In this document: positions 45,545-56,328 of the stretch, in pieces
Layout of the letters: each line of letters starts with the position of its first letter
Position numbering within the stretch: position 1 is the first letter of the stretch
Assembly (NCBI GenBank): GCA_030762935.1
Contig: CM060899.1
Location: forward strand, 58,640,501-58,704,500
Source: Hymenopus coronatus
Lineage: Eukaryota; Arthropoda; Insecta; Mantodea; Hymenopodidae
Direction of reading: 5' to 3'
DNA: 64,000 nucleotides
Position numbers and translations under genes: made by a program
The notes under the pieces: generated by a model
Told to the model about the DNA's origin: nothing
Database searches by the model: none
Seen by the model: only the letters and a program-made list of their open reading frames with translations

Positions 45545-45700
45545 TTTTCCCACAGTCTAGATAGTTGAAATTCGAGAGCTGTTACATCGTTTTCAATATT
45601 TATTTTTGACCTTATTGGATATTTTCCTCGATAGGCCATAATGTTCTGTTTCTTTGTGGAAATGTTTAAATCGTATTCCTTTCTTAGTAAATGAATTTTA
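45545..45700 (-). pseudogene. Non-LTR retrotransposon (LINE) reverse-transcriptase fragment
   Basis: The minus strand reads LLRKEYDLNISTKKQNIMAY and RGKYPIRSKINIEND; after a one-base frame change QLSNFNYLDCG follows. This matches the stretch just after the catalytic palm in insect LINE reverse transcriptases (motif with IS, KT, MAF, and the F-YLG region). About 50 codons remain, with no endonuclease or catalytic YADD segment. It lies between the D end of A32 and a partial SINE-1. Confidence 0.65.
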
Positions 45701-45721
45701 TACACCGAACGGACGTTGGAG

Positions 45722-45832
45722 CTAGCATGGCACCGCAGGCGATGACACTGGTGATGCATGGAATGAAGATGGAACACCGGAGAAGCAGGAGAAAACCCGC
45801 GAGTGGTCTAACCACCCAGCCACGGCGCGGCT
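45722..45832 (-). mobile_element. SINE-1 with internal deletion
   Basis: Head GCCGCGCCGTGGCTGGGTGG with TTAGACCACTCGC, then a jump to CGGGTTTTCTCCTGC and to CACCAGTGTCATCGCCTGCG. The B-box region is missing. Confidence 0.7.
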
Positions 45833-46103
45833 TCATCTTATATGATGCGCAATTGTAAGCATCCCTGCTACTCTCTTCCTCACGTCTGCTTGTGGTCACT
45901 TTTCCTCATCAATACTGCTGTCGAATCTCCCCTCTTAAAGATCCCCCGTCTACTCCAGTGAACAAGCTCGATATCGTAATGCGGGCCTTGCTCCCCAGTG
46001 GCGTTGTTGCCATCAGTGTTGTGGATCGGTGTCTCACACATGGCATCTGTCGAATGTGCCTGAAAGTTTTTTAGTTCTTCCCTTTTGGTTCGATTCTACT
46101 ATT
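45833..46103. other. Unassigned sequence
   Basis: About 270 bp, no recognised repeat or gene. Confidence 0.4.
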
Positions 46104-46204
46104 TCGTCCATGACACGTGATCATAGGAACTGGCCAATCCAGTGCATTGGAGCGTAAAATTCCAACCAATATGAACTCATTATCTCTGTATTTTAATCGT
46201 TTTT
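46104..46204. repeat. Rep-C repeat, copy 2, running into a Rep-A H end
   Basis: CACGTGATCATAGGAACTGG, CCAATCCAGTGCATTGG and TTTTAATCGTTTTTA match the other two copies. The final TTTTTA is at once the first bases of Rep-A A33. Confidence 0.75.
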
Positions 46205-46877
46205 ACTTTCTCTATACGTGCTATGTACATAGTGTATAGACAAGCTATGTCGCCCTCCGTGGTGTAATGGTTACCATATATCTGAGGTCGCGGGTTCAAA
46301 CCCGGCGGAGGCAGATGGATTTTTTTCGGGTGTAAAAATCCTTAGCATGGCTTCCTTCGGAAGGGAAGTAAAGCCGTTGGTCCCGTGTCGTAGATTTACG
46401 GCACGTAAAAGAACCTCAAGCCTGATAGAGGGGCCTCTGAGCAAAATCAAGCGATCTTTCACGCCCAATTCAGAATGGACGCTGAGAGCCACAGTGGTTA
46501 AAAGCGTCCATAAATAATAAGCCATTTCATATTTTTAGACAAGGTATTGCATTCCACCCAAAAATTCGATACTGAGATTTGACCGGAAACACGCGTTTTA
46601 GGGTCCTCTGTATCCAAAAAAGTATTTTTACAAATAGCCCGTGAATATGTCCGTGTGTCTGTGAATACAATAACTTAAAAACGAAGACATCTATGTTGTA
46701 GACAGACCTACTCACGCACAAGCACACACATCTGACCTTTTTGTAAGAATGTTTTTTTATTCACAGGTCCTCAAAACATGTATTTGCGGTGAAATCTGTG
46801 CCTCGAATTTTTTGGATGGAATACAATACATGTTCTATATACTCTGTAGGTACATAATACGTGTAGAGAAATTACTC
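46197..46877. mobile_element. Rep-A copy A33/A34, mirror-image H-H miniature carrying a SINE-2
   Basis: Plus-strand H end 46,197-46,683 (minus the SINE) to ACTTAAAAACGAA, joined to a minus-strand H end 46,684-46,877 (CATCTATGTTGTAGACAGAC to TACGTGTAGAGAAATTAC). The whole D half is absent. Without the SINE it is a roughly 380-bp fold-back with two hairpin ends. Confidence 0.8.
46245..46535 (+). mobile_element. SINE-2, full length, with 8-bp target duplication
   Basis: TAGACAAG at 46,237-46,244 and 46,536-46,543 flanks it, interrupting the Rep-A A33 hairpin region. Head GTCGCCCTCCGTGGTGTAAT, B-box GGGTTCAAACCC, body TAGATTTACGGCACG, tail to AAATAATAAGCC. Confidence 0.9.
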
Positions 46878-47175
46878 TATTTGGAATTCTTTGTCTATCC
46901 ATGCAACGCAAGTGAAAATTTTGGAGTTTGAAAACTTGCGTACGTAGGGCGTTGCATCTGTCTATGTGAATGGTTCCATTAAATAATATGGATGCAAAGC
47001 TTTGCGCAAAGGCTACGTCTGCATATACTTTTCAATGTGAATGTGGCGTAGTGTTTACCGTTGTCACTTGCACAATTGTGAGACATCGCTTCAACAAGTG
47101 GACGGAAATTCGGGTAGAGCGTGTATTTTATACTGTCTTAGAAAATAATATTGCTTGGAGTTAACCTAAATTTAC
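46878..47175. other. Unassigned sequence
   Basis: About 300 bp; a 64-residue plus-strand ORF (46,970-47,164) has no known motif. Short inverted matches around GTTGCATCTGTCTATG suggest a possible small fold-back, not defined. Confidence 0.35.
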
Positions 47176-47445
47176 CAAGCCAGGTGACTTAGGCGTTTCG
47201 TCTGGGACTGTCATTCGGGAGGTTCAGGTTCGCTCCCCGTTAACCGCGCACTCTGGCCCTGAGTTTTTCCGTGGTTTCCCTGGAGCCGCTTAGGTGAATG
47301 CTGGGATGCTGTATGTTTACCACATTTTCTTTCCCTTTCATTCCTTCATTTTATTTCCCTTCTTCATCTTTAAGATCGGCGCAAGTGTGGCTTGAGGCTT
47401 TGCAGGTAGATGGCACAGCGCTTATATAGCGCCTTCGTGGCGCGC
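47176..47445 (+). mobile_element. SINE-like element
   Basis: A B-box-like GGTTCAGGTTCGCTCCC near 47,221-47,240 is followed by GAGTTTTTCCGTGGTTTCCC, AATGCTGGGATGCTG and a C/T-rich stretch, the layout of an arthropod tRNA-derived SINE. No second copy in the window. Confidence 0.5.
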
Positions 47446-47463
47446 CAGGACTGCCAGCGAGCT

Positions 47464-47763
47464 TGCAGATTCTAGTTCAGTTTTAGACTAAGGCTCTTTC
47501 CTGAACCCTTCCTATTGGTTACGGAGACAATATGGCTACGTGACAGGTGAACGAGATTTCGGCGAGGTTAGGCTACGTTAGGTTAGGTGTGTGTAAATAA
47601 ACTGGATCGAAATAAGGGATAAAAATGGACTTTCTGAAAATCGGTTCTGCTTTCCAGTGCGAAATGCAAGTTTTCCGTTCCTTCTGTCTGCTTGCGCAAG
47701 GGCAGCCATGTTGGTCAATCGACCAATGGCAGAGTCAAATCTAAAACTGAACTAGAATCTGCA
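47464..47763. mobile_element. 300-bp terminal-inverted-repeat element
   Basis: TGCAGATTCTAGTTCAGTTT (47,464-47,489 with the next six bases) is repeated inverted at 47,738-47,763 with one mismatch in 26; weaker inverted similarity extends inward about 20 bp. The interior includes TTAGGCTACGTTAGGTTAGG. Too short to encode a protein: a MITE-like element. The target duplication was not resolved. Confidence 0.8.
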
Positions 47764-48504
47764 ATGTCGCGGGTTGCCATATAGTGAACTGTTAGGGACT
47801 TCCGTGCGCTTAGCTCCTACGTTTTTTGTGTGCAAGTCTGTGGTTTCACCTCCTTTTTTCCCTTTCCCCCTGGGGGGGGGGGGTTATGCCGCAGTAGATC
47901 AGTACCTGGTCGCAGTTATCGATATGTCCGCGCTGTTAACATGCTCTAGCCTCTACCTAAATTTAATTAAATAAACAGTACCGTAGGAGTAAAAGAAATA
48001 ACCTTTATGCGAGAAAGAACTGTTGTATATACAACTTGACTGATTCTAGTAAAAGCATTGTTTGAACGTGATTTCTCATCTGGAAGACCGGTAGCCGTTA
48101 TAAAAGCAAATAACGTATGAGAACTCCAGCTGTTAATTTGCTAATAGCAAATCGTTTTTCGAAGAATCCAACTTTTGTTTGTTTTTCTTTCGTTTCCCCT
48201 TACTTCACACAAATCAAGGAATGCCGCTAAATGTAGTTAAAATGCCACACAAGTATTTTATCGTGTGTTCCATTTTTGTGTGGGAGTGACGCCATGCGTA
48301 CCAACATTGGTCGGCAGTTATCGCTTCAGTGACGACGGTTATATTTTTTTCTATGCTTTTCCTTAACAAGACATCTTCTTCCCCTTGCAGTTCTGAGGAA
48401 TCCAGACGCATTCGCGTTTTCCCCTTCACTTCTCCCCGACAAGTGAGATAGGATGACGCAAAGCTGGGAATAACCATGTCTCCATAAAGGCGCTGCTACT
48501 TCTT
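47764..48504. other. Unassigned sequence
   Basis: Contains a 12-nt G-run at 47,872-47,883 and an 87-residue minus-strand ORF at 48,214-48,477 with no motif I recognise. No repeat match. Confidence 0.4.
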
Positions 48505-49446
48505 TTTTTACTATCTCTATTACGTATAGTAAAATCGAGGAAATATTTTATTCCATCCGAAAATTCGAAATGTTCAAGAAAAAAACCCCCACCCACAGCT
48601 ACCCTTTACATGGAAAATTTTATCAAAAATGGCTCAAACGGTTTTGATTAAAATACCACACATTAAAACCATTGCAATCACAAATAAAACGTATATCTTG
48701 AACTTTATGGGAATAGTTTCTGCAGACCTGTTTGTTCTGAATGAATCTTGTTTGAACGTAAGAGAGTACTACAAAAAAAAAAAAAAAAAATGTATATCTC
48801 GTTAAAACACATAATTTATGTCATATACATTTTCCGTGGAGTTGACCAGTTTCGAGATATTCCTTATTATTGGTTTCAGCTTTAAAAACTGTTATTTTTC
48901 TCACACAGGAATTTATCAACTCCCTGTTCATACAAACAAAGGAACTTCAGTCACATAGCAACCAGTTTGTGACTATCACTTTAACCTATGGTACTCCCTT
49001 ATTTCGCTCCTACTTACAAGGGAGCAAGTAATAAGACTATTTCTGCTGTTTGTTTCTCGATTAGCAGGAAGTAAATAGAAGCATAAGCGTTTTAACAATA
49101 ATTTGTTGCAAAGATGTAGAGAAAGTCATGTGAATGGAACACATCAGATTTTTTTTTTTTTCGTGGAGTTGACCGTAATACTTAAACATTTCTCATGCGG
49201 AACTTGTCAACTCCTGGCCACGTAAAGAAACGGATTTCAATCCTATAGCAACCACATTTTAAAACATTTGACCTCGATTTAGTCTGGTGTATTCTCTTAT
49301 TTCCCTTCTGTTTATAAGGAATTAAGCAATAAGACCGTTTCTGCTAATATTTATCTTGATTATCATGAAGAGATAGAAGAATGACTTTTTAACAATAATT
49401 TGTTACTGAGATGTAAAGAAAGTCATGTGATTGTAACACATCAGAT
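48505..49446 (+). mobile_element. Rep-A copy A35, complete D end plus a second partial copy
   Basis: 48,505-49,153: damaged H end (TACTATCTCTATTACGTATA), a deletion over the microsatellite segment, then all later blocks to D end CACATCAG. After a T-run, 49,160-49,446 starts at the internal TCGTGGAGTTGACCG block and runs to a second D end (GTCATGTGATTGTAACACAT). Tandem, same orientation. Confidence 0.82.
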
Positions 49447-51260
49447 ATTTTTGTTTGATAAAAACAGAATTTTCGATTTTTTGACCGATTGTAGTCAAAG
49501 TTTAATTGCCAGTGTTGCTCAGTATGTTCTGGCTGTTCCTACGCAGGATATGTTAGAATGTCGAAATTGTGTTCTGTGACGCGCTGATGTGTTTCAAATT
49601 GGACAAGACTTGTTGTGGGGACGCAAGAGCAGGTGCCCTATCAGATAGGGAAGTTGGCTATGTTGGACACATGCCCAGAGAAACGTGTCTGCTGGATGTT
49701 GGGTGCAGGCCGTCGGCATTCCAGACACGTGTATGTCCGTCATTCCATCGCCGCTTTGAGGGCGCTTCAACACATCCTCAACTTCCTGCACACCTCTCAT
49801 TGAAATGCATACATCAAAGTAATTGGTGCATGTATGTAAATATAAACAGAAAGATTTTGTTTCAGTTTCGCACAACAGCTAGTGCGTGAGCCAGTTGTTT
49901 CATGAGAGAAATCCCTTCACAAATAATACCATAAGAGGTCTGGGAAGGTCAGAACATCGACACATCTCATGACGGGATGTACACTGTTTTCCAGAGAAAG
50001 ACCTGATGTACTTCGAAGGCTCCCACTACATCAGACAGTATTGCCAAAAGCATTTCTCAAAATTTCGCCTGAACCATTAAAAAAATCGCAAAGTTTCGGT
50101 TGAAGTCCCCCAATATTTTTATTAAAATATGGAATTTATTTTACTATTTTATATACACAAACACACACACACATTCTTGCAATATTTTTAAAAGATTCTT
50201 AAGCCGGTATCTCTGTAAGTATATCACAATCATAATAAATGACATAATTTTGGAATACTAACTAGTGTGAGCTGCGCTGACACAGATTCAGGAAAGAGTA
50301 TGATACTTCTATTGAAGTATTTATTTTATTAATCACTTCCCTCAGTTGAGGGTTACCTTATAGACATATAGACTTATAACCATACAATCTTATTAAGAGA
50401 GCGATAACTGCTACATTTTTGGAGCCAATTCTCCGATGAGTTGCTATGGGGACATACTTTTTATTCGTATGGTTTTATTTCCCGCACTAATGCTTTCGAT
50501 CATGATTAAATTTAATTCTTAAAATATCGATAAAACCAAACCAGCAAGTCTAATATATAAGAAGTATAATGAAACATTAACTACCAGCACTGAAATTTCT
50601 TTTGCTTTAATTGAAACCACATTGCAAGTGAGAAAGCCAACTTATCATCCATCCATAGCAACAATATTAATAAGTACTGCAAATTCACTATATCGCGCGC
50701 GCAAAAAAAAAAAAAAAAAAAAAAGTAAGTAATTATTGGCAGGCTTAAAATAACGTTGTATAAATAAGTTTTACTCACGTCAGAGAGGATTTGGTATTCG
50801 TCTTTCGTCAATTTAGATTTAGAGCTCTTTTCTCTACCAAAAGGCGCATAAAGTTAAAAGCAGACATCAATAACAGTTATATTTTGCAGAAATATTTTAG
50901 TAGCCCAAAAATTTGCAAATCGCCTTCATCAAAATTTGGTCGTAAAAAGCGGATTTTAGTAGCCCAATCTGGCAGCACTGACATCAGATACTGAAATACC
51001 ACATCAAAAGGTCGACGTTACCAGCTTCCTACAGTTCATCTTCGACGAACTCAAGAACGAATATGTTTGTCTTATTTATTCTCATATGTAAACAAACGGT
51101 AAATATCCCATGGTATACCTTTAGGTAAAACATGGGCTGTATCTAGATACAATAAAAAAAGGCCAGACCATCGAATGATATTTATCTGGACTATTTCATA
51201 AATAAGATGTGATCTAAAATGCTCTATCGCAAAGATTTGACCAGAAAATGTCAAACTATT
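49447..51260. other. Unassigned sequence, about 1.8 kb
   Basis: ORFs of 93 and 106 residues overlap on opposite strands at 49,569-49,889, without recognisable motifs. A 21-nt A-run follows (CG)n at about 50,695-50,724. The rest is AT-rich with no repeat seen in the window. This is among the longer stretches free of Rep-A. Confidence 0.4.
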
Positions 51261-52161
51261 TTTGAAAAATATTCTTTATCTACATCGTGCTATACATTGC
51301 CAGAGATTGTCTTATTGCTTACATTTAGTTGCTTAATAAGTGGAAAGGAAATAAAGGAATGCACTAATCTAAAGCGATAGCCAAAGAGGTCTTCAGAGCC
51401 TATTCCTAGAACATTCAAAATTTGCATTTTATTTGTCATATAAATATCTTTAATATATGGTAGTTTAATCAACATCGTTAGAAGCATTTTTGAGAAAAAC
51501 AAACTTTTCAATAATGTCTCAATATAAAGGGTGGTTTAGATCGTGAAAATCCTTGTGTCGCATTTTTGGAAGATATTAAACTTAAATAGCAAATTTGGTA
51601 TTGAACGGTCTTTTCGTTTTTGAGCTATGATACACACACACACATTAACCTTTTTCAAAAGTGTCGCAGCCTGATTCATGGCTCAATCGACACAACGATT
51701 TGTTTCGAGAGTCACTCGCGTTCCTCGGACATTTGTAATAGTCTCTGCACTCAGTGTTGGTCTATGTTTTCCACTCTCACTAAGGAGTATACCAGCTGTC
51801 TCCAGCTTTTTTGCTAGCGATAAAATTATTGCTTTGGTTGGAACATTCCGTACATTAAATTCTCTTCGAAATTCTCGTTGTGTTGTTACCAAGGAATTTG
51901 AAAACTCGCTCTCGAAGTGATGTTGCTGTTATGACTGCAAACTGTCTACGATACCATGAAAATGCAGGTAGTGTCCTTCAAAAACATCAATATAGTGACA
52001 TTAATCGATCGTTGCTATGATTGTTGTCGCTTCTCCCTGAGCCACTGAGATCATTAAAATAAATTTCACATTTCTACGAGCTTACAGAGACAAATTATTG
52101 TCTATTAAAATGGTTCAGGTTTATATGGATCTCACTATACACACGTGCTAGAGAAAGTAAT
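51261..52161 (-). mobile_element. Rep-A copy A36, interrupted by a transposase fragment
   Basis: 51,261-51,662 carries a damaged D side, an internal deletion at about 51,386, and the core to CCTTTTTCAAAAGTG. The last H-end bases, CTATACACACGTGCTAGAGA, lie at 52,131-52,161. The 460 bp between are foreign. Confidence 0.7.
51683..51920 (-). pseudogene. Transposase N-terminal domain of DUF4817 type, fragment
   Basis: The minus-strand frame reads TTQREFRREFNVRNVP then TKAIILSLAKKLETAG and ends near TITNVRG. This is the DUF4817 helix-turn-helix pattern (F-R-FNV, P, I, K, TG, R-T, NV) found at the N terminus of many insect Tc1/mariner-related transposases, DNA-binding in function. A one-base frame change upstream joins it to RERVFKFL. 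No catalytic domain follows. It belongs to the same broad transposase type as the dead one at 6,790-7,480. Confidence 0.7.
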
Positions 52162-53005
52162 CTAGCGACATTAAGTAAACAAAAGAAAAGAATGAAAAGT
52201 TTCGAGGAGTTTCTCGATTATGACAGTCAGAAAGGTATTTAAAGCGAATATTTAAATAGATTGGATCACAAGAATTAAGATGTTGATAAAGAAGGGATAA
52301 ATAATGCAATGTCCTTCGTTCCCTAAGCTGGAACCAAGAAGTATTTCGAAACATGGTCAAATCGACGAAGATTGCATACAAAGCGTTGAAGTCTTAAGGG
52401 GGGGGGGCAGTCACTTATTTGCATTTAATATTCAAAATTTGCATTATTTTCACAATTTTGTACTTAGGATATTGACACTTAGCAAAATTATACAAAACAT
52501 GTTTACTTATTTTGTGTGGGTTTTTTTCAGATTTTTTTTCAAGTTACAAATTTTTAAAATAATTATGTGCCTTTATATAAATTCCTACCAAGGCTTATCA
52601 CTTGAAACTATGTATTATTATTATTATTATTTTTATATAAAACAACAATTAGCTGAAGTTAGTTATTTTAGTTTATTTTTTACTTTATTTTAAAAAATTA
52701 TTGAATATATAGTAAATTATAACATTTATATAGACATATAAAACTCATAAAAATTTATATTTTGAAATTCAATTTGCAAATAATTAAAGATATTAGCATT
52801 ATAAAGCTGTGTGCAACATTTTATGTTTGTATTCATAATAGTTTTGAATAAAAAGGTACATTCGTATTGAAAATTGTATGTTTAGGAAAACACAGTTCAA
52901 GGATTAAAATGCAAGGCTTCTTACGCGCACCAAGCTTTAGTATTTAAATTTTAAATGTCAGCTACGTACCTTACAAAACGAAGTATACTGTGCACAAGAG
53001 TATAT
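52162..53005. other. AT-rich unassigned sequence
   Basis: About 840 bp, strongly AT-rich, with (TTA)n around 52,611-52,632 and a G-run of 9 near 52,400. The 129-residue plus-strand ORF at 52,304-52,693 is rich in Phe, Tyr and Ile as expected from base composition, and is not supported as a gene. Confidence 0.45.
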
Positions 53006-53750
53006 ACTTTTTACTTCCTCTTCACGTACTATGTACATAATGTATAGAGAATGTATTAAAAATCGATGCAGAGATTTCACTGGAAATAGATGTTTTAGGG
53101 TCCCCTGTATAAAAAAGAAAAGCATTTTCAGAAAAAAGTCCGTGTTTCTGTGAACACGCTAACTCGAAAACGAAAAATCGGCAAAATACCAAACTTGGTA
53201 TTTAAGTTTAGTATCTTCCAGGTATGCGACACGAGAATTTTGAGAAAAATCCCCCCCCCCTATCCCAGGCTATCCTTTACATGGAAACATTTTCGAAAAT
53301 TTTGATTTTATCAAAAATGCCTCTAACGATTTTATTAATACCGTATATGGCAAATAACATGTACATCTTGAATTTTTTGGGAATAACCTCTGAAGACTAC
53401 TTTATTCTGGATGAATTTTACGGAATTTTGCATAATTACTAAACCGTAAAAGATGATAAAAAACTTACCACACAAAAAATATAGATCACGTTAAAAACAC
53501 AATGTATGTCTTATAAGTTTTGTTCGTGGAAGTGACCATTTCTGAGATATCCCTCGTTATTTGTTTCAGATTTAAAATAGGTACTTTTTAAAAGACTTGA
53601 CTTTCGTTTTAGCCTAGTAACTGAGCATGTAACTCAGACAATTTCTGCTAATATTTATCTCGACTATAATAAAGCAGATAGAAGAATATGCTTTTTAATA
53701 ATAGTTTGTTACAGGGATGTAGAGAACGTCATGTGAATGGAACACATCAG
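53006..53750 (+). mobile_element. Rep-A copy A37 (complete)
   Basis: H end CTTCACGTACTATGTACAT, hairpin with TGTATAGAGAATG, C-run at 53,251-53,260, all blocks, D end GTAGAGAACGTCATGTGAAT. Confidence 0.88.
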
Positions 53751-54280
53751 ATTTTTATTAAAGCAATGTTTTGTTTTCAACTTTTTGAAAAATGTTGCGA
53801 CTGTCTTCCCTTAAAGAGTTGAAATATCAGTTAAGTTAGATTGTCTAATGGTATTATCCACACGACTCACCCGAATCGAAAATCGAACTCGGGTTCTCCG
53901 GGTTAGAAGGTAGACACGTTGTCCTCATTCTTGGAGGTGGGCTATAACATTTATAAAGGAGCGGTAAATGAAACCAGTTGCTAAGAAACCAGATCCAGCG
54001 GCGCAATATTCCAAGTGAATGTCCATTTCCAAGCTGGGAAAAAGCGGTGCCCATCTCCTTGAGAGTTTACACACTCGAGGCTGTGTGATGTAACGCAGAC
54101 ATATCAATAAATAAAGCTAAGCTGTTCCTCAAGGCGCCATCGCAGTTCCCACAGACCCAGATCAACGTGCCCGATGCCTGCCGGTTACTATTGTTCTCGT
54201 GGTGAATGTCAAAATACTCGTACTACCTAAACACAACGCTCAGCAGAATTCTGAATTAGGAGTGAATGTTTGACCACAAG
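53751..54280. other. Unassigned; possible tRNA-like scrap at 53,865-53,930
   Basis: Minus strand CCCGGAGAACCCGAGTTCGA has B-box character (GAGTTCGATTTTCGA). No head or second copy found. The rest has no recognised feature. Confidence 0.35.
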
Positions 54281-55090
54281 TCACATGACTTTCTCTACAT
54301 CTCAGTAACAAATTATTGTTAAAAAGCTTACGCTTCTATTTACTTCATGCTAATCGAGTAAAAATTAGCAGAAATAGTCTTATTATTAGCTTCCTTGTAA
54401 GTAGAAGCGAAATAAGGGCGTACCATTGGTTAAAGTGACAGCCAAAAGCTGGTTGCTATGTGACTGAAGTTCCTTTGTTTGTATGAACAGTAGTTGACAA
54501 ATTTCTTTGTGAGAAAAGTATTACTTTTTTAAAGGTGAAATAAAACATAAGGAATATCTCAAAAACCATCAACTCCACGAAAAAAATGTAAAGAACATAC
54601 ATTGTGTGTCTTAATGTGTTCTACATTTTTTCTGTGGTGAGTTTTTGTCCATCTCTTACGGTTTAGCAGTTGTGCAAAATCTTATAAAATTCATCCAGAA
54701 TAAAGAGATCTTTAGAGGCTATTCCCAGAAAACACAAGATATATATATTTTATTTAGGATATAAATATCTTTAATATACGGTATTTCAATCAAAATCGTT
54801 AGAACCATTTTTGAGAAAATCAAAATTTTGGAAATTTTTTTTCCATTTAGAGGATAGTTGGGGGAGGGGGGTCCGCAAAATCTTCGTGTCGCATCCCTGG
54901 AAGATACTAAACTTAAATAGGTACTAAGTTTGGTATTTTACCGACTTATCGTTTTTGAGTTATCGTGTTCCCGGACACACGAACACGGACCTTTTTCTAA
55001 AAATGCTCTTTATGGAAACAGGTGACCCTAAAACGTATATTTCCTGTAGAGAAAATACGCGTAGAGAAAATTACGTGTAGAGAAAATTAA
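54281..55090 (-). mobile_element. Rep-A copy A38 (complete core)
   Basis: D end TCACATGACTTTCTCTACAT, full core, and an H end altered to three tandem GTAGAGAAAAT-like units (55,047-55,088) instead of a hairpin. Confidence 0.86.
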
Positions 55091-55554
55091 AAGACTGGAA
55101 TGTTTTGTGTAGATAGTATGAGTGAAGATTTCACCGATACTGGACATACTGTAAGGTGGCGTGCCTGATATTGGAGGTCCCCTGAAATAGTGTCACGGAT
55201 ATGCTCTTGCTAAAAGCCATTCCATCGGTTATTGAAACCGCGGTATAAAGGAAACGAGACTGAATAAACACGCGTCCCCTGCAAGCGAGAGGCGCCGATG
55301 TGACGCCATCTGTTCGCGGCTGTTTGCACTACCGAGGTGCCGTTAGGGAGATAGTATTGCAATTTACGTTCTCCTGGGGTGATGGAGCAAGACAGATCAC
55401 CAACCTGTCAATTTGTTATTTCTAAGGGACGCCGCTACATGAGAAAGCCATTCCTTGAAACCCCATCCCTAAGGACACGTGGCACGTCAGAAACACGTAG
55501 TGAAAAATTGGGAAAGAGCCACCGACGCCTTTAGCTCGAAATAAGGTATCGCAG
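55091..55554. other. Unassigned, moderately GC-rich
   Basis: About 460 bp with no ORF or repeat recognised. Confidence 0.4.
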
Positions 55555-55614
55555 ATCGCCCTCAGTGGTGTAGTGGTTACCATCTAAAGTAGCGGGTTCA
55601 AACCCAGTTGAGGG
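55555..55614 (+). mobile_element. SINE-2 head only
   Basis: GATCGCCCTCAGTGGTGTAG with TGGTTACC and GGGTTCAAACCC, ending at AGTTGAGGG. The body is missing and Rep-A A39 follows. As a tRNA it lacks a proper anticodon arm. Confidence 0.65.
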
Positions 55615-55624
55615 TTTTTCTTTC

Positions 55625-55790
55625 TCCGTGTGCGCGCTCAAACACATGCCTTTTTTTTCTAAAAATGCTTTTTTTCCCGGGGACCTCAAAACATTTATTT
55701 TTGGTGAAATTCTTATATTAAATTTGTGGGTAGAATACAGACTCTTCTCTAACTACTATGTACATTTTTTTTAATGGAAAAATTAAAAAT
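55625..55790 (-). mobile_element. Rep-A copy A39 (H-end fragment)
   Basis: CTCAAAACATTTATTTTTGG and ACTCTTCTCTAACTACTATG: the final 165 bp of a minus-strand copy. Confidence 0.75.
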
Positions 55791-55903
55791 CCCAGGAATA
55801 ATAATCACATTTATAATAATGTGAGTAAAGTTTTTAGTTACTAGGGATCTATATTAGAGAAAAAATAACTTTAAACAGCAAAAACAAAATATATCGAATT
55901 AAC

Positions 55904-56292
55904 CTTTTTATTTTCTGCAGCACACATGTACATTGTACATAATAGATAGGGAAGGAATTGTATTCCACACAAAAATTTATTACCGAGATTTCACCGAGAA
56001 TATATGTTTGAAACACTCTGATTAAAAAAAAAAAGTAGTTTTAGAAAAATGCAGTGAGTATGTGTGTGTGATTTTTGTAGCGTAAGGCCCTTTAAACTGG
56101 TTATTCATATTGGACGATGAATGACATTGATAAAATGATGCTCAAATGATCTCGGGGTCCATGGAACTTAAAGTTCTTCTCAGAATAAAGGAAAACCCCC
56201 AACAAAACCTTAATCGGGGTAATTCACCTTAAGCGAAATTCGAACTTGCGACCTGCGAGATAAAATCGCTACCACCATACTACCCAGGCGGG

Positions 56293-56328
<36 letters not shown>

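Noticed and set aside
27492..46877. Satellite array or CRISPR-like array
   Set aside because: Repeats are hundreds of bp long, dispersed, in both orientations and nested; this is transposon structure in a eukaryotic genome.
49569..49889. Overlapping ORFs of 106 and 93 residues on opposite strands
   Set aside because: No recognisable domain in either, and overlapping antisense frames cannot both be trusted without transcripts.
52304..52693. 129-residue plus-strand ORF rich in Phe/Tyr/Ile
   Set aside because: Composition follows the AT-rich DNA and a TTA repeat; no domain seen.
2313..54000. Many similar short ORFs containing ISGEISVSNFW or FPVKSRYRIFG type peptides
   Set aside because: They are the same Rep-A H-end region read in two frames on different copies. 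Lengths and reading frames are not conserved and stops interrupt most copies.
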